From Bacteroidota bacterium (lineage in GTDB: Bacteria > Bacteroidota > Bacteroidia > Chitinophagales > Chitinophagaceae): DNA of 64,000 nt. The stretch is from contig JABDHF010000002.1 in the NCBI GenBank assembly GCA_013285595.1, positions 1 through 64,000 on the forward strand, given 5' to 3'. Shown piece by piece: positions 8,937 through 17,894 of the stretch (position 1 is its first letter; the number at the start of each line of letters is the position of its first letter). The notes under the pieces were generated by a model. The model ran no database searches. It had not been told where the DNA came from and saw only the letters and a list, made by a program, of their open reading frames with translations. Both the position numbers and the translations under genes were made by a program.

Positions 8937-10058
8937 TCACCTATCAACATCTGGTATTACAAGGTCTATTGTTGCCATTATAGCTACGAGGTCCCCTATC
9001 TTTGCGCCTGTGGCCATGTGTTCCAGGGCTGAGAGGTTAGAGAAGTTGGGAGACCTGTATTTTATACGGTAGGGGGAAGCCGCACCGTCGCTAACTATAT
9101 ATACGCCCAGCTCACCACGGGCTGTTTCTACGCGCTGGTAAAACTCACCTTTGGGCAGCTTTAATACCATCTTTGTTTTTGCCTGGAAATCGCCTTCGGG
9201 TATATTGTCTATCAGTTGTTCTATGATGTATACCGATTGCTTCATTTCGGCCATGCGTACCATGTAGCGGGCATAGCAGTCGCCACCTGTACCAAGTATT
9301 TCTTCGAACTCTACTTTTTCATAGCCATCGTACGGGAACCATTTGCGTATATCGCAACTTACGCCGGAGCCCCTTGCTGTAGGGCCTGTGCAGCCAAACG
9401 AAATAGCATCTTCTGCAGACAAATAACCTACCCCTTTCGTGCGTTGTTCAAATATTACATTGCCGGAGAGTATCTCATCGTACTCTGTGAATTTGCTTTT
9501 TATCTGCTTTAAAACGTCTTTAACCCTGTTTTGGAAATTAGGGTGAATATCATACATCACGCCGCCGGGAACACTGTAGTTCTGAGTAAGGCGGGCTCCA
9601 CAGGTTTCTTCCATAATTGCCAGCACAGCTTCGCGCTCACGAAATGCGTAGAAGAATGGCGTAACCGCGCCAAGGTCGAGGCCGGTACAGCCCCACCATA
9701 GCTGGTGAGATGATAGCCGTGTTAGCTCTGCCATCAGTATGCGTATCACCTGCGCCCGGGGCGGCGCTTCTATTTGCAAACCTTTTTCTACAGTAAGCGC
9801 GCAAGCCTGGTTGTTGATGTGCGCGCTCAGGTAATCCATGCGGCTGGTAGCATAGATAAAGTTGCGGTAAGAGAGGCTTTCAGACATTTTTTCGATAGAG
9901 CGATGAATGTAGCCCAGGTGTGGCTGCACTTTCTTTATCGTCTCCCCATCGAGCCATACTTTCAGATGCAGTACACCATGTGTAGAGGGGTGCTGCGGCC
10001 CTATGTTGATGACGAATTCGCCCTCTTCCGTAAGTATATCTTCTCCTAGCAGGCTCAT
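8937..10058 (-). CDS. nuoD: NADH-quinone oxidoreductase subunit D
   Basis: This 373-residue protein is the 49-kDa subunit homologue that forms the quinone-reduction site next to cluster N2. Typical segments are NIGPQHPSTHGVLHL at the N-terminus (with the quinone-site histidine), HRSIEKMSE, ATSRMDYLSAHINNQACALTVE, and the C-terminal FSNLSALEHMATGAKIGDLVAIMATIDLVIPDVDR. The length is a little short because the N-terminal lead is compact. Its start overlaps the nuoC stop by 4 bp (ATGA), indicating coupled translation; C and D are separate genes here, not a CD fusion. Confidence 0.97.
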   Translation of the reverse strand: MSLLGEDILTEEGEFVINIGPQHPSTHGVLHLKVWLDGETIKKVQPHLGYIHRSIEKMSESLSYRNFIYATSRMDYLSAHINNQACALTVEKGLQIEAPPRAQVIRILMAELTRLSSHQLWWGCTGLDLGAVTPFFYAFREREAVLAIMEETCGARLTQNYSVPGGVMYDIHPNFQNRVKDVLKQIKSKFTEYDEILSGNVIFEQRTKGVGYLSAEDAISFGCTGPTARGSGVSCDIRKWFPYDGYEKVEFEEILGTGGDCYARYMVRMAEMKQSVYIIEQLIDNIPEGDFQAKTKMVLKLPKGEFYQRVETARGELGVYIVSDGAASPYRIKYRSPNFSNLSALEHMATGAKIGDLVAIMATIDLVIPDVDR

Positions 10059-10510
10059 ATGGTTATCATGTTTTCGTCTACATAATTTTTCCTGAGTGGA
10101 TAGCCCTCCCAGTTCTCATCAAGCAGCAACCTCCGCATGTCCGGATGGTTTAAAAACTTCACCCCGAACAGGTCATATACTTCGCGCTCATGAAAATTGG
10201 CCGTTTGCCAGATACCCGTAAGCGTTTCTATCTGCGGGCTATTTATATCGGCGATCTTTGCCTTGACCACTATATTATGTCGGTGTGTTTTAGAGAGCAA
10301 GTGATACACCATCATTAAGTGCGTCTTCCAGTCGATACAGGTAAGGCAAAAAAGAAAGTCGAAACTGTATTCTTTATTATTCCGCAGGGCGAGCATCAGC
10401 GGCTTCAGATCAGCAGCATCTATAAGCAGGTTTAGGAATTCACCCGTTTCATCATAGGTAACGGCAGGAAAGAGCGCACTTACAGACTGTTTTATTTCTT
10501 CGTTGGTCAT
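10055..10510 (-). CDS. nuoC: NADH-quinone oxidoreductase subunit C
   Basis: This 151-residue soluble protein is the 30-kDa subunit homologue of complex I. The diagnostic pattern near the C-terminus is [43 protein letters not shown], with the ERE.YD.FG and GYPLRK elements typical of NuoC. The N-terminal half is the variable part. It overlaps nuoB by 4 bp at its start and nuoD by 4 bp at its end, so B, C and D form a translationally coupled block. Confidence 0.95.
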   Translation of the reverse strand: MTNEEIKQSVSALFPAVTYDETGEFLNLLIDAADLKPLMLALRNNKEYSFDFLFCLTCIDWKTHLMMVYHLLSKTHRHNIVVKAKIADINSPQIETLTGIWQTANFHEREVYDLFGVKFLNHPDMRRLLLDENWEGYPLRKNYVDENMITI

Positions 10511-11049
10511 TCGCTGATCTCTTTTGTTGATTTTCCGAAATAGGTCTCGTGCTTTATTTTTTCCTGCAGGGTTATCATGGCATGCAGCAATGCTTCCGGC
10601 CGGGGCGGACAGCCGGGTATATATACATCTACCGGTATCACATGGTCTACACCCTTCACCACAGAGTAAGTATTATAAAAGAAAGGCCCGCCACTTATAG
10701 TACATGCACCCATGGCAATGACATATTTAGGATCAGGCATCTGGTCGTAGAGGCGCTTTAATACGGGCGCCATTTTCATCACTATAGTGCCTGCTACTAT
10801 TATCAGATCAGCCTGGCGGGGAGTGGCGCGCGCTACTTCGAAACCGAAGCGCGACCAGTCGTATTTAGCATCTGCCGCCGACATCATTTCTATAGCGCAG
10901 CAGCTGGTGCCAAACACCAGTGGCCACAGCGAGTTAGACCGCGCCCAGTTGATCATTTCATCCAGCTTCGAAACCACAATGCCGCCGTCAGCTGTCTGGT
11001 GCAACTGCGCAGGAAATATCATTTTTTCTGTTGCTGCCATAAGCGCCAA
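10507..11049 (-). CDS. nuoB: NADH-quinone oxidoreductase subunit B
   Basis: This 180-residue protein is the PSST homologue that holds the terminal cluster N2, which reduces quinone. The tandem-cysteine motif TSCCAIEMM, the [10 protein letters not shown] motif and the [10 protein letters not shown] motif supply the four cluster ligands. The [12 protein letters not shown] and [20 protein letters not shown] stretches are highly characteristic of the family. The gene follows nuoA after a gap of about 765 bp that is occupied by a plus-strand Uma2 gene, so B may be transcribed from its own promoter upstream of 11049. Confidence 0.97.
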   Translation of the reverse strand: MALMAATEKMIFPAQLHQTADGGIVVSKLDEMINWARSNSLWPLVFGTSCCAIEMMSAADAKYDWSRFGFEVARATPRQADLIIVAGTIVMKMAPVLKRLYDQMPDPKYVIAMGACTISGGPFFYNTYSVVKGVDHVIPVDVYIPGCPPRPEALLHAMITLQEKIKHETYFGKSTKEISE

Positions 11050-11209
11050 ACTCCTAAAAGAGGTTCTCCATGTTGTTTTAAAAATAAGTTTTCTTCCGGA
11101 AGTGTTGAATATAAATGTAGCATTTTGTTTTTATAAAAGGAAATGAAAAATTGACATAGAACTATATTTCGAAACACCCTTCGTTATATTTTTACTTTAA
11201 CTTTACACC

Positions 11210-11803
11210 ATGCAACTTTCAGACCTTGACCTGAACGGCACTTATACTTACGCCGACTACTTTAAATGGAAATTTGAAGAACGAGTAGAATTAATAAAGG
11301 GAAAGATCTTTAAAATGAGCCCTGCGCCAAGCCCATCTCATCAAAAATTAGTCTTCTTTATACATGTGCGCCTGGACAGTTTTCTTACTGGAAAACCGTG
11401 TCAGGTCTTCGAAGCACCATTTGATGTAAGGCTGGCACAAAAAACTAAAAATGACCAGCAAGTAATAACAGTGCTACAACCCGATGTTTGTGTGATATGT
11501 GACCCGGCTAAAGTGGATGAAAAAGGTTGTGCGGGCGCTCCTGATATAGTAGTAGAAGTATTAAGCCCTGGCAATAATGCGAAGGAACTGAAAAAGAAAT
11601 ATGAGGTTTATGAAGAATCGGGCGTAAAGGAATATTGGATCGTAAGCCCTCAAAACCAATGGGTAAGATCGTATACACTAACAGATGGCAAGTTTAAAGA
11701 ATCTCCGTTTCTGGTGAGTGGCGACACTTTAGAGTCTTCTGTGCTACCTGGGTTTACATTGAACATTACAGAATTATTCAAAATAATTGAACCAGTGGAA
11801 TAG
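11210..11803 (+). CDS. Uma2 family (DUF820) putative endonuclease, second copy
   Basis: The protein has 197 residues. The Uma2 pattern is clear: YADYFKWKFEERVELIKGKIFKMSPAPSPSHQ, the FDVRLA strand, the QPDVCVICD aspartate, and PDIVVEVLSPGNNAKELKKKYEVYEESGVKEYWIVSP, which carries the D...ExL-type active-site arrangement of the PD-(D/E)XK fold. It is only distantly similar to the Uma2 protein at 8211-8807 and has the opposite orientation, so the two look like independent acquisitions rather than a tandem duplication. It is transcribed against the nuo genes and splits nuoA from nuoB. The biological role of the family is not established. Confidence 0.9.
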   Translation: MQLSDLDLNGTYTYADYFKWKFEERVELIKGKIFKMSPAPSPSHQKLVFFIHVRLDSFLTGKPCQVFEAPFDVRLAQKTKNDQQVITVLQPDVCVICDPAKVDEKGCAGAPDIVVEVLSPGNNAKELKKKYEVYEESGVKEYWIVSPQNQWVRSYTLTDGKFKESPFLVSGDTLESSVLPGFTLNITELFKIIEPVE

Positions 11804-11814
11804 CGCATCGGGGA

Positions 11815-12165
11815 TCACATCCATTTCAGCGCACCCTTCTTCCACGCATATAGTAAGCCCATAAAAAGGATGAACATAAAGATGACGATCTCTACCAGGC
11901 CGGGCATGCCTATTTTTTTAACAGCTACTGCCCATGGATACATAAATACAAGCTCCACATCGAACACAAGGAAGATGAGCGCGAACAGGTAATACCCTAC
12001 ATTGAACTGTATCCACGATGTGCCGGTGGTGGGAATACCGCACTCGTAGGGCTCCCCTTTTACTTTATTCTTAGATGTTTTTGCAATGGCTTTAGAAACC
12101 AAAATGCCGCCACCGGCAAAGGCTATACCTACAATAATGAGTAAAATAAGTGCAGCAGATCCCAT
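11815..12165 (-). CDS. nuoA: NADH-quinone oxidoreductase subunit A
   Basis: This 116-residue protein has three membrane helices. The signature of NuoA/ND3 is visible: KVKGEPYECGIPTTGTSWIQFNVGYYLFALIFLVFDVELVFMYPWAV, including the conserved YECG cysteine loop and the FDVE acidic helix. The C-terminal helix ends with YAWKKGALKWM, as in other family members. It is the first nuo gene. The upstream region (12166-12301) is shared with the divergent ferredoxin gene, which probably holds back-to-back promoters. Confidence 0.96.
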   Translation of the reverse strand: MGSAALILLIIVGIAFAGGGILVSKAIAKTSKNKVKGEPYECGIPTTGTSWIQFNVGYYLFALIFLVFDVELVFMYPWAVAVKKIGMPGLVEIVIFMFILFMGLLYAWKKGALKWM

Positions 12166-12247
12166 AAGCTTTTCGTTAAAAACAGGTATGCAAAACCGCG
12201 CTTTATAGTATTATGGTTGCGCGGTAATTGTCTATATAAATGTATAA

Positions 12248-12649
<402 letters not shown>

Positions 12650-12824
12650 TCCAGCGCCGCACCAAGCACTTCTCTTGCCATGAACCTAACGAGGTCATAA
12701 TCTATTGGTAAAAGAAAAGCGGCTTTGGGCTGATTCGTGTAAATGAGTTAAATTTGGTAAAAGCCACAAATATTTTTATTAAATAACGCCGGTATACCCA
12801 CGGCGCCTAAAATTTTAATAAGTA

Positions 12825-14705
12825 ATGGAATCAATAATAGAAAACAAACAAGGCCATGCCACGCTTATAGATGCGGATAGTGTAGTTATCAGGTTTTCCG
12901 GTGACTCTGGCGATGGCATGCAGCTTACGGGAACACAGTTTACCGATACTGCAGCCTTCCTGGGAAACGACCTTAGTACGTTTCCTGAATTCCCGGCAGA
13001 GATACGCGCCCCTATAGGTACTACCGCTGGGGTATCGGGCTTCCAGGTACATTTCGGCAGCAAAGAAATATTTACCCCGGGCGACGAATATGATGTTTTG
13101 GTAGCCATGAACTCTGCAGCATTAAAAGTAGACCTGGCCCGGTTGAAAAAAGGCGGCATCGTTATTGTGAACACCGCCGGCTTTGATAAGAAAAACCTTA
13201 GCCTTGCAGGCTATGCCGATGGTGCCAACCCGCTTGAAGACGGCACATTAACTAACTATATTGTTCATAAAATAGACATCACTAAATTTACCAAGGAATG
13301 CCTGGTTGGCTCAGGCCTTGGCATGAAGGAGATAGAGCGGTCTAAGAATATGTTTGTTCTGGGATTGCTGTTCTGGATGTTCGATGAGTCTATGGACCAT
13401 ACTATTAGCTTTATCAACGAAAAATTTGCCAAGAAACCAGATATAGCCGAGGCGAACATAAAAACGCTGAAAGCAGGATGGAACTTTGGTGACCATACCG
13501 AGATATTTACTACCCGCTATCATGTAGCCCCAGCGCAATTGCCTAAAGGTACTTACCGCAATATATCGGGCAACCAGGCGACGGCTATAGGATTGGTAGC
13601 GGCCTCTGAACTATCAGGGTTGCCGCTGTTCCTGGGCTCTTACCCTATTACGCCGGCATCTGATGTACTGCACGAATTATCGAAGTACAAAACAAGTGGA
13701 GTAAAGACGTTCCAGGCAGAAGATGAGATAGCGGCTATATGCGCAGCCTTAGGCGCATCGTATGCAGGTGGGCTTGGCGTAACTACTACTTCCGGCCCAG
13801 GCATGGCACTAAAAACAGAAGCTATAGGCCTTGCTACGATACTGGAAATACCTTTGATCATTATTGACATACAGCGTGGAGGGCCATCAACTGGTTTGCC
13901 TACAAAAACAGAGCAGAGCGACCTGATGCAGGCCATGTATGGCAGGCACGGAGAGGGCCCACTACCAGTAATAGCAGCATCTACACCGGCTAATTGCTTC
14001 GATACTATACTGGAAGCGGCCCGTATAGCCGTAGAGCATATGACCCCGGTCATTTGCCTTACGGATGGCTATATAGCTAATGGTACTGAGCCATGGAAGT
14101 TCCCTTCTAAAGACCAATTGAAACCGATAAAAGTAACCTTTGCTACTGAGCCTAACGGGCCTAATGGCACCTATCTGCCTTATAAGCGCGATGAAAAGCT
14201 ATCGCGCCCGTGGGCTAAACCGGGCACACCGGGGCTAATGCACCGCATAGGCGGCCTGGAGAAGCAAAACGAGACCGGCAACGTGTCTTATGATGCTAAG
14301 AACCACGAGGTAATGACCAAGCTGCGCGCAGAGAAGATACAAAAGATAGCAGACTATATACCGCTGGCAAAACCTGACTCAGGCAAAGAGACAGGCAAGC
14401 TGGTAGTGCTGGGCTGGGGATCGACGAATGGGGCAATAAAAACCGCTGTGCGTGAGGCTATAGCCGAGGGCTATGATGTGGCGCATGTACACCTGCACCA
14501 CATCAATCCATTCCCGAAAAACCTGGGCGAACTGCTGAGCGGCTACGACAATATACTGATACCTGAAATGAACTGCGGACAACTGCTGCAGCTGATACGG
14601 GCTAAATATCTGTTCCCTGCCGTAGGCTTTTCTAAAGTGCAGGGGCTACCATTCACCACAATAGAATTGAAAAACAAAATTCTTGAAATCTTAAAATCTA
14701 ACTAA
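12825..14705 (+). CDS. korA: 2-oxoglutarate:ferredoxin oxidoreductase, fused gamma-alpha subunit
   Basis: This 626-residue protein converts 2-oxoglutarate and CoA to succinyl-CoA, CO2 and reduced ferredoxin together with KorB. The N-terminal gamma domain (about residues 17-190) begins VVIRFSGDSGDGMQLTGTQF. The alpha domain begins near GNQATAIGLVAASELSGLPLFLGSYPITPASDVLHEL and contains the pyrimidine-binding region with FQAEDEIAAICAALGASYAGG. A C-terminal transketolase-C-like part includes VVLGWGSTNGAIKTAVREA. The fused arrangement is usual for Bacteroidota, Actinobacteria and other aerobes. Pyruvate or other 2-oxoacids as substrates cannot be strictly excluded. Its stop overlaps the korB start by one base. 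Confidence 0.95.
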   Translation: MESIIENKQGHATLIDADSVVIRFSGDSGDGMQLTGTQFTDTAAFLGNDLSTFPEFPAEIRAPIGTTAGVSGFQVHFGSKEIFTPGDEYDVLVAMNSAALKVDLARLKKGGIVIVNTAGFDKKNLSLAGYADGANPLEDGTLTNYIVHKIDITKFTKECLVGSGLGMKEIERSKNMFVLGLLFWMFDESMDHTISFINEKFAKKPDIAEANIKTLKAGWNFGDHTEIFTTRYHVAPAQLPKGTYRNISGNQATAIGLVAASELSGLPLFLGSYPITPASDVLHELSKYKTSGVKTFQAEDEIAAICAALGASYAGGLGVTTTSGPGMALKTEAIGLATILEIPLIIIDIQRGGPSTGLPTKTEQSDLMQAMYGRHGEGPLPVIAASTPANCFDTILEAARIAVEHMTPVICLTDGYIANGTEPWKFPSKDQLKPIKVTFATEPNGPNGTYLPYKRDEKLSRPWAKPGTPGLMHRIGGLEKQNETGNVSYDAKNHEVMTKLRAEKIQKIADYIPLAKPDSGKETGKLVVLGWGSTNGAIKTAVREAIAEGYDVAHVHLHHINPFPKNLGELLSGYDNILIPEMNCGQLLQLIRAKYLFPAVGFSKVQGLPFTTIELKNKILEILKSN

Positions 14706-15745
14706 TGGAAACTATAGCAGAACAGCAGGCAGCGCCAAAGCTAACGGCAAAAGATTTCGCATCGAACCAGGAAGTGAAATGGTGCCCAGGGTGTGGCGAT
14801 TATTCTATATTAAAACAGGTGCAGACCGTATTCCCTGATTTCGGCGTGCCTAAGGAAGATATTGTGTTCATTTCGGGCATAGGGTGTGCAGCGCGCTTTA
14901 CCTACTACATGGATACTTATGGCCTGCACAGCATACATGGGCGCGCAGCAGCAATAGCATCGGGTGTAAAGGCGCTGAACCCTCACCTGAGTGTATGGAT
15001 GGTGTCGGGCGATGGTGATGCGTTCTCCATTGGTGGCAATCACTTCATTCACCTGATGCGTAAGAACTTTAACATCAATTACATGGTGTTTAATAATGAG
15101 ATCTATGGATTGACGAAGGGGCAGTACTCCCCAACTTCAGGTAAAGGGAAGATCGCTAAGTCAACCCCATATGGCTCTGTAGAAGAGCCATTTAACCCAA
15201 GCGAACTGGCGCTAGGCGCAAGAAGTAGCTTTGTAGCACGTTCGCTCGACCGTGACCCCAAACACATGCAGGCTGTGCTGAAAAGGGCTAATGACCATAA
15301 AGGCACTTCGTTTGTAGAAATATACCAGAATTGCCCGGTGTTCAACGATGGCACCTTCTTCGCGTTTTCAGAGAAAGAAACCAAGCAGGAACAATCCATT
15401 TACATAGAGCATGGCAAGCCACTGATATTTGGCAATGGTGGCAATAAGGGCATAAAACTGGACGGTACAAAACCAGTTATCGTGAACCTGGAAGACGGTG
15501 CATCAGCCAACGACCTGTGGATACATGACGAGCACGATAAAACAAAAGCGCACATCATAGCCAGCTTCTTTGACACTGCTTATGATGGTGTTGATTTCCC
15601 ACGACCGTTTGGCGTTATCTACTCTGAAGACCGCGCCACCTACGAAGAATCTATGCAGAACCAGATAGATGAGCTGATAGCCCGCAAAGGCAAGCCGTCT
15701 CTCGACAAAATACTTTCAGGAGATAAGACCTGGACGATATTGTAG
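14705..15745 (+). CDS. korB: 2-oxoglutarate:ferredoxin oxidoreductase, beta subunit
   Basis: This 346-residue protein is the thiamine-diphosphate-binding subunit. The N-terminal WCPGCGDYSIL supplies two cluster cysteines, and IGCAARFTYYMDTYGLHSIHGRA matches the following conserved block. The TPP/Mg motif appears as SGDGDAFSIGGNHFIHLMRKNFNINYMVFNNEIYGLTKGQ. The sequence YSPTSGKGKIAKSTPYGS then follows, as in other KorB. It is co-transcribed with korA (TAATG overlap) and is followed by a strong bidirectional terminator. Confidence 0.96.
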   Translation: METIAEQQAAPKLTAKDFASNQEVKWCPGCGDYSILKQVQTVFPDFGVPKEDIVFISGIGCAARFTYYMDTYGLHSIHGRAAAIASGVKALNPHLSVWMVSGDGDAFSIGGNHFIHLMRKNFNINYMVFNNEIYGLTKGQYSPTSGKGKIAKSTPYGSVEEPFNPSELALGARSSFVARSLDRDPKHMQAVLKRANDHKGTSFVEIYQNCPVFNDGTFFAFSEKETKQEQSIYIEHGKPLIFGNGGNKGIKLDGTKPVIVNLEDGASANDLWIHDEHDKTKAHIIASFFDTAYDGVDFPRPFGVIYSEDRATYEESMQNQIDELIARKGKPSLDKILSGDKTWTIL

Positions 15746-15766
15746 GCGTTAGAAAATGTTATAAAC

Positions 15767-15801
15767 AAAAATCCCTGTGTCTTTTGATACAGGGATTTTT
15801 T
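15767..15801. terminator. Bidirectional rho-independent terminator
   Basis: AAAATCCCTGT (15767-15777) pairs with ACAGGGATTTTTT (15789-15801) across a loop of about ten bases. The A-run on the left and T-run on the right let it work for korB on the plus strand and for the toxin gene on the minus strand. Confidence 0.85.
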
Positions 15802-15805
15802 AGCT

Positions 15806-16108
15806 TTAATATTTCAGGCTTTTGGGATCTTGCAGGTTATTCCAAAACGTTACTAATTCTATTTCTTTCTTAACGGGCTTATAGTGATAAACAAGAGTAA
15901 CCTTCTTATGCACAAGCGTTTTAAAATAATTTCTCTTTTTCCCTGCAACGGCGCCAATAAAAGGCTGCTTTTGTAATAAAGCTAATTTAGCATACACCCT
16001 TAAGATGAATTTTTCAACTTCTTTATCCGCAAATTCTTCCGACAAATAATTAATGGCAACATCAAATGTTGCTAAAGCACGTGGAGACCAAATTATTTTG
16101 TCAACCAT
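15806..16108 (-). CDS. ParE/RelE-family toxin
   Basis: This 100-residue protein has the plasmid-stabilisation ParE layout: an N-terminal strand VDKIIWSPRALATFDVAINYLSEEF, a helical hairpin with FILRVYAKLALLQKQPFIG, then KTLVHKKVTLVYHYKPVKKEIELVTFWNNLQDPKSL, where the last strands and the WxxxxDPxx ending are typical. ParE members poison gyrase, while RelE members cut mRNA; the sequence leans to ParE but does not decide. Its 5' end overlaps the upstream antitoxin gene by 16 bp on the same strand, so they form one module. Confidence 0.83.
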   Translation of the reverse strand: MVDKIIWSPRALATFDVAINYLSEEFADKEVEKFILRVYAKLALLQKQPFIGAVAGKKRNYFKTLVHKKVTLVYHYKPVKKEIELVTFWNNLQDPKSLKY

Positions 16109-16362
16109 TTGCTATATTTTTTTACAACCTCCTCATGAGGTATTCCTTCCCCCCTCTCTAATTGCGCAATACCTTCTTCCACACTTGCTCTCTGTTCATC
16201 GCTCATTTCGTCCCACCAGTCATCACTAATTTCTTTGTCCGATATTTCTTCTTCAAGATCGGCTTCAAGCATGGCATGAACAGCCTTTAGCATGCGCTCG
16301 TCTGCGAGGTCTATGTACTTTTTCACCTCCTTTCTCATTTCTTTAATGGCTACAGCTGTCAT
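16093..16362 (-). CDS. Antitoxin partner of the ParE-like toxin
   Basis: This 89-residue acidic protein begins MTAVAIKEMRKEVKKYIDLADERMLKAVHAMLEAD and ends EVVKKYSKWLTK. The N-terminal VKKYIDLADERMLKAVHAML helix is a common feature of Bacteroidota antitoxins paired with ParE or RelE toxins; the acidic middle and helical tail would wrap the toxin. I chose the ATG at 16362. An upstream in-frame ATG at 16374 lies only 2 bases after an AAAGGAG Shine-Dalgarno-like run, which is too close to use, while the same run is about 14 bases from 16362. Longer frames upstream are hydrophobic and unlike the family. Confidence 0.75.
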   Translation of the reverse strand: MTAVAIKEMRKEVKKYIDLADERMLKAVHAMLEADLEEEISDKEISDDWWDEMSDEQRASVEEGIAQLERGEGIPHEEVVKKYSKWLTK

Positions 16363-16428
16363 AAAATAAAACATTGCTCCTTTCAAAGTTACGAAAAGAG
16401 CAATAAAATACATTTAGACCAAAGCAAT

Positions 16429-16593
16429 TTAACCTTTGGGCATTTTTGCCGGTTCTTTGGTTGGCACCGGGTCCTGGCCTGGCTGTATTTCGGGAGGTGA
16501 TGGCGGCATATTCGGCGCCTCTGGCTTAGAGGGTGGGCCTTGGGGTTGCTGTGGGTGTGTTGGCAGTTCGGGGGCTATTTTCGGTTGTTCCAT
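16429..16593 (-). CDS. Small proline-rich protein
   Basis: This short frame of 54 residues begins MEQPKIAPELPTHPQQ and ends KEPAKMPKG. About a third of the residues are proline, mixed with Gln, Glu and Lys; it has no signal peptide and no recognised domain. It has an ATG start, a proper stop and a low-complexity composition consistent with a real small disordered protein. There is no operon partner: the upstream antitoxin ends its region nearby and the lipoprotein gene diverges. It could be a chance open frame, so confidence is limited. Confidence 0.4.
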   Translation of the reverse strand: MEQPKIAPELPTHPQQPQGPPSKPEAPNMPPSPPEIQPGQDPVPTKEPAKMPKG

Positions 16594-16765
16594 AACAATT
16601 TATTTAAGGCCGTTTACGGCGTGATTATCTCAAATATTCAATCATCATAACTTAGTAAAAAACCACGCCAGCAGGTTCATTTTAAAAAAGTTAGATGGTA
16701 TCATTGTATCTTTCCGGGGCAATGCAGTACAATTGTTATACCTCATTATCTGCCAAAAAGAAAAT

Positions 16766-17839
16766 ATGACACTATTAGCTAAAAGACAGCCGCGGCCAGC
16801 AGTTTTTGTTCACCTCTTTCTCGTTTTTTTCCTATTCAGCTGCAACAACTCAAATGCCGCGAAACGGAAGCAGGTAGTATCATCACCTGCTGCAATACCC
16901 GACAGCACCACGGCAAAACCAGTTGCGGTGATTCCACCACCACCTCCGCCTGTCCTCGATACTGTTTTATACAATAAGCAAATGATGCGCATGGTACATG
17001 ATACCGCTAATGCAAAGTGGCCGGTTAAAGGCCCTTACCCGCTTGCAGGGGCGCTATTGCCGTTTAAGAGGATAGTGGCGTATTATGGTAATTTTTATTC
17101 TACACACATGGGCGTGCTGGGCGAATATCCACCTGATGAAATGCTGAAGCGGCTGACGGCTGAAGTAAAGAAATGGCAGGCTGCAGACACAGCTACTCCG
17201 GTAATACCCGCTATCCACTACATAGCTGTGACCGCACAAGGCCAGCCGGGGAAGGGAGGCAAGTATATATTGCGGATGCCTTTTACACAAATAGATAAGG
17301 CCATAGAGCTGGCAAAGAAAGTAAACGGAGTAGTATTCCTGGATGTGCAGGTGGGCTGGAGCAACCTGGAAACAGAAATACCTATGCTGGAAAAATACCT
17401 GGTGATGCCGAATGTGCACCTGGCCATAGACCCGGAATTTTCTATGAAAGATAAGGTGCATAAGCCGGGCACTATCATAGGCACTTTTGATGCTGCCGAT
17501 ATCAATTATGTATCAGCCTACCTTACCAAGCTGGTAAAGCAAAACAACCTGCCACCAAAGGTGTTGGTAATACACCGTTTTACCAATAACATGGTGACCA
17601 ACTACAAAAAAATAGAGCTGCACCCCGAAGTGCAGGTAGTAATGGATATGGACGGCTGGGGATTCCCGGCGAAGAAGGTGAACTCTTATAAGCTGGCTGA
17701 GGTGAACGAGCCGGTGCAGTTTACAGGCTTCAAACTGTTTTATAAGAACGACATACTGACCCCGCCGTGGAAAACACCCATGAAACCTGAAGAAGTACTA
17801 AGGCTATACCCAAGGCCGATATACATACAATACCAGTAA
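16766..17839 (+). CDS. Putative lipoprotein with a TIM-barrel-like domain, unknown function
   Basis: The mature protein is about 330 residues. An N-terminal hydrophobic stretch (about residues 13-25, VFVHLFLVFFLFS) ends at Cys26, fitting a Bacteroidota lipoprotein signal. A low-complexity proline linker (PPPPPPV) follows. The folded part, from FKRIVAYYGNFYSTHMGVLGEYPPDEML onward, alternates strands and helices, with stretches such as GVVFLDVQVGWS, VHLAIDPEFSM, KVLVIHRFTN and VQVVMDMDGWG that look like beta strands of a barrel with acidic residues at their ends. This resembles glycoside-hydrolase-like folds, but no catalytic pair can be assigned. An in-frame start at 16733 is possible but precedes the signal with polar residues. 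No function is claimed. Confidence 0.8.
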   Translation: MTLLAKRQPRPAVFVHLFLVFFLFSCNNSNAAKRKQVVSSPAAIPDSTTAKPVAVIPPPPPPVLDTVLYNKQMMRMVHDTANAKWPVKGPYPLAGALLPFKRIVAYYGNFYSTHMGVLGEYPPDEMLKRLTAEVKKWQAADTATPVIPAIHYIAVTAQGQPGKGGKYILRMPFTQIDKAIELAKKVNGVVFLDVQVGWSNLETEIPMLEKYLVMPNVHLAIDPEFSMKDKVHKPGTIIGTFDAADINYVSAYLTKLVKQNNLPPKVLVIHRFTNNMVTNYKKIELHPEVQVVMDMDGWGFPAKKVNSYKLAEVNEPVQFTGFKLFYKNDILTPPWKTPMKPEEVLRLYPRPIYIQYQ

Positions 17840-17894
17840 ACACCATTAGAATTATTCAGGATTAGTTGCTATTTTACTTCAAACGAATATATAC

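Noticed and set aside
16430..16624. Plus-strand frame of 62 codons rich in Gly and Ser
   Set aside because: It is the antisense of the proline-rich frame and has no other support; I kept the minus-strand small protein at low confidence instead.
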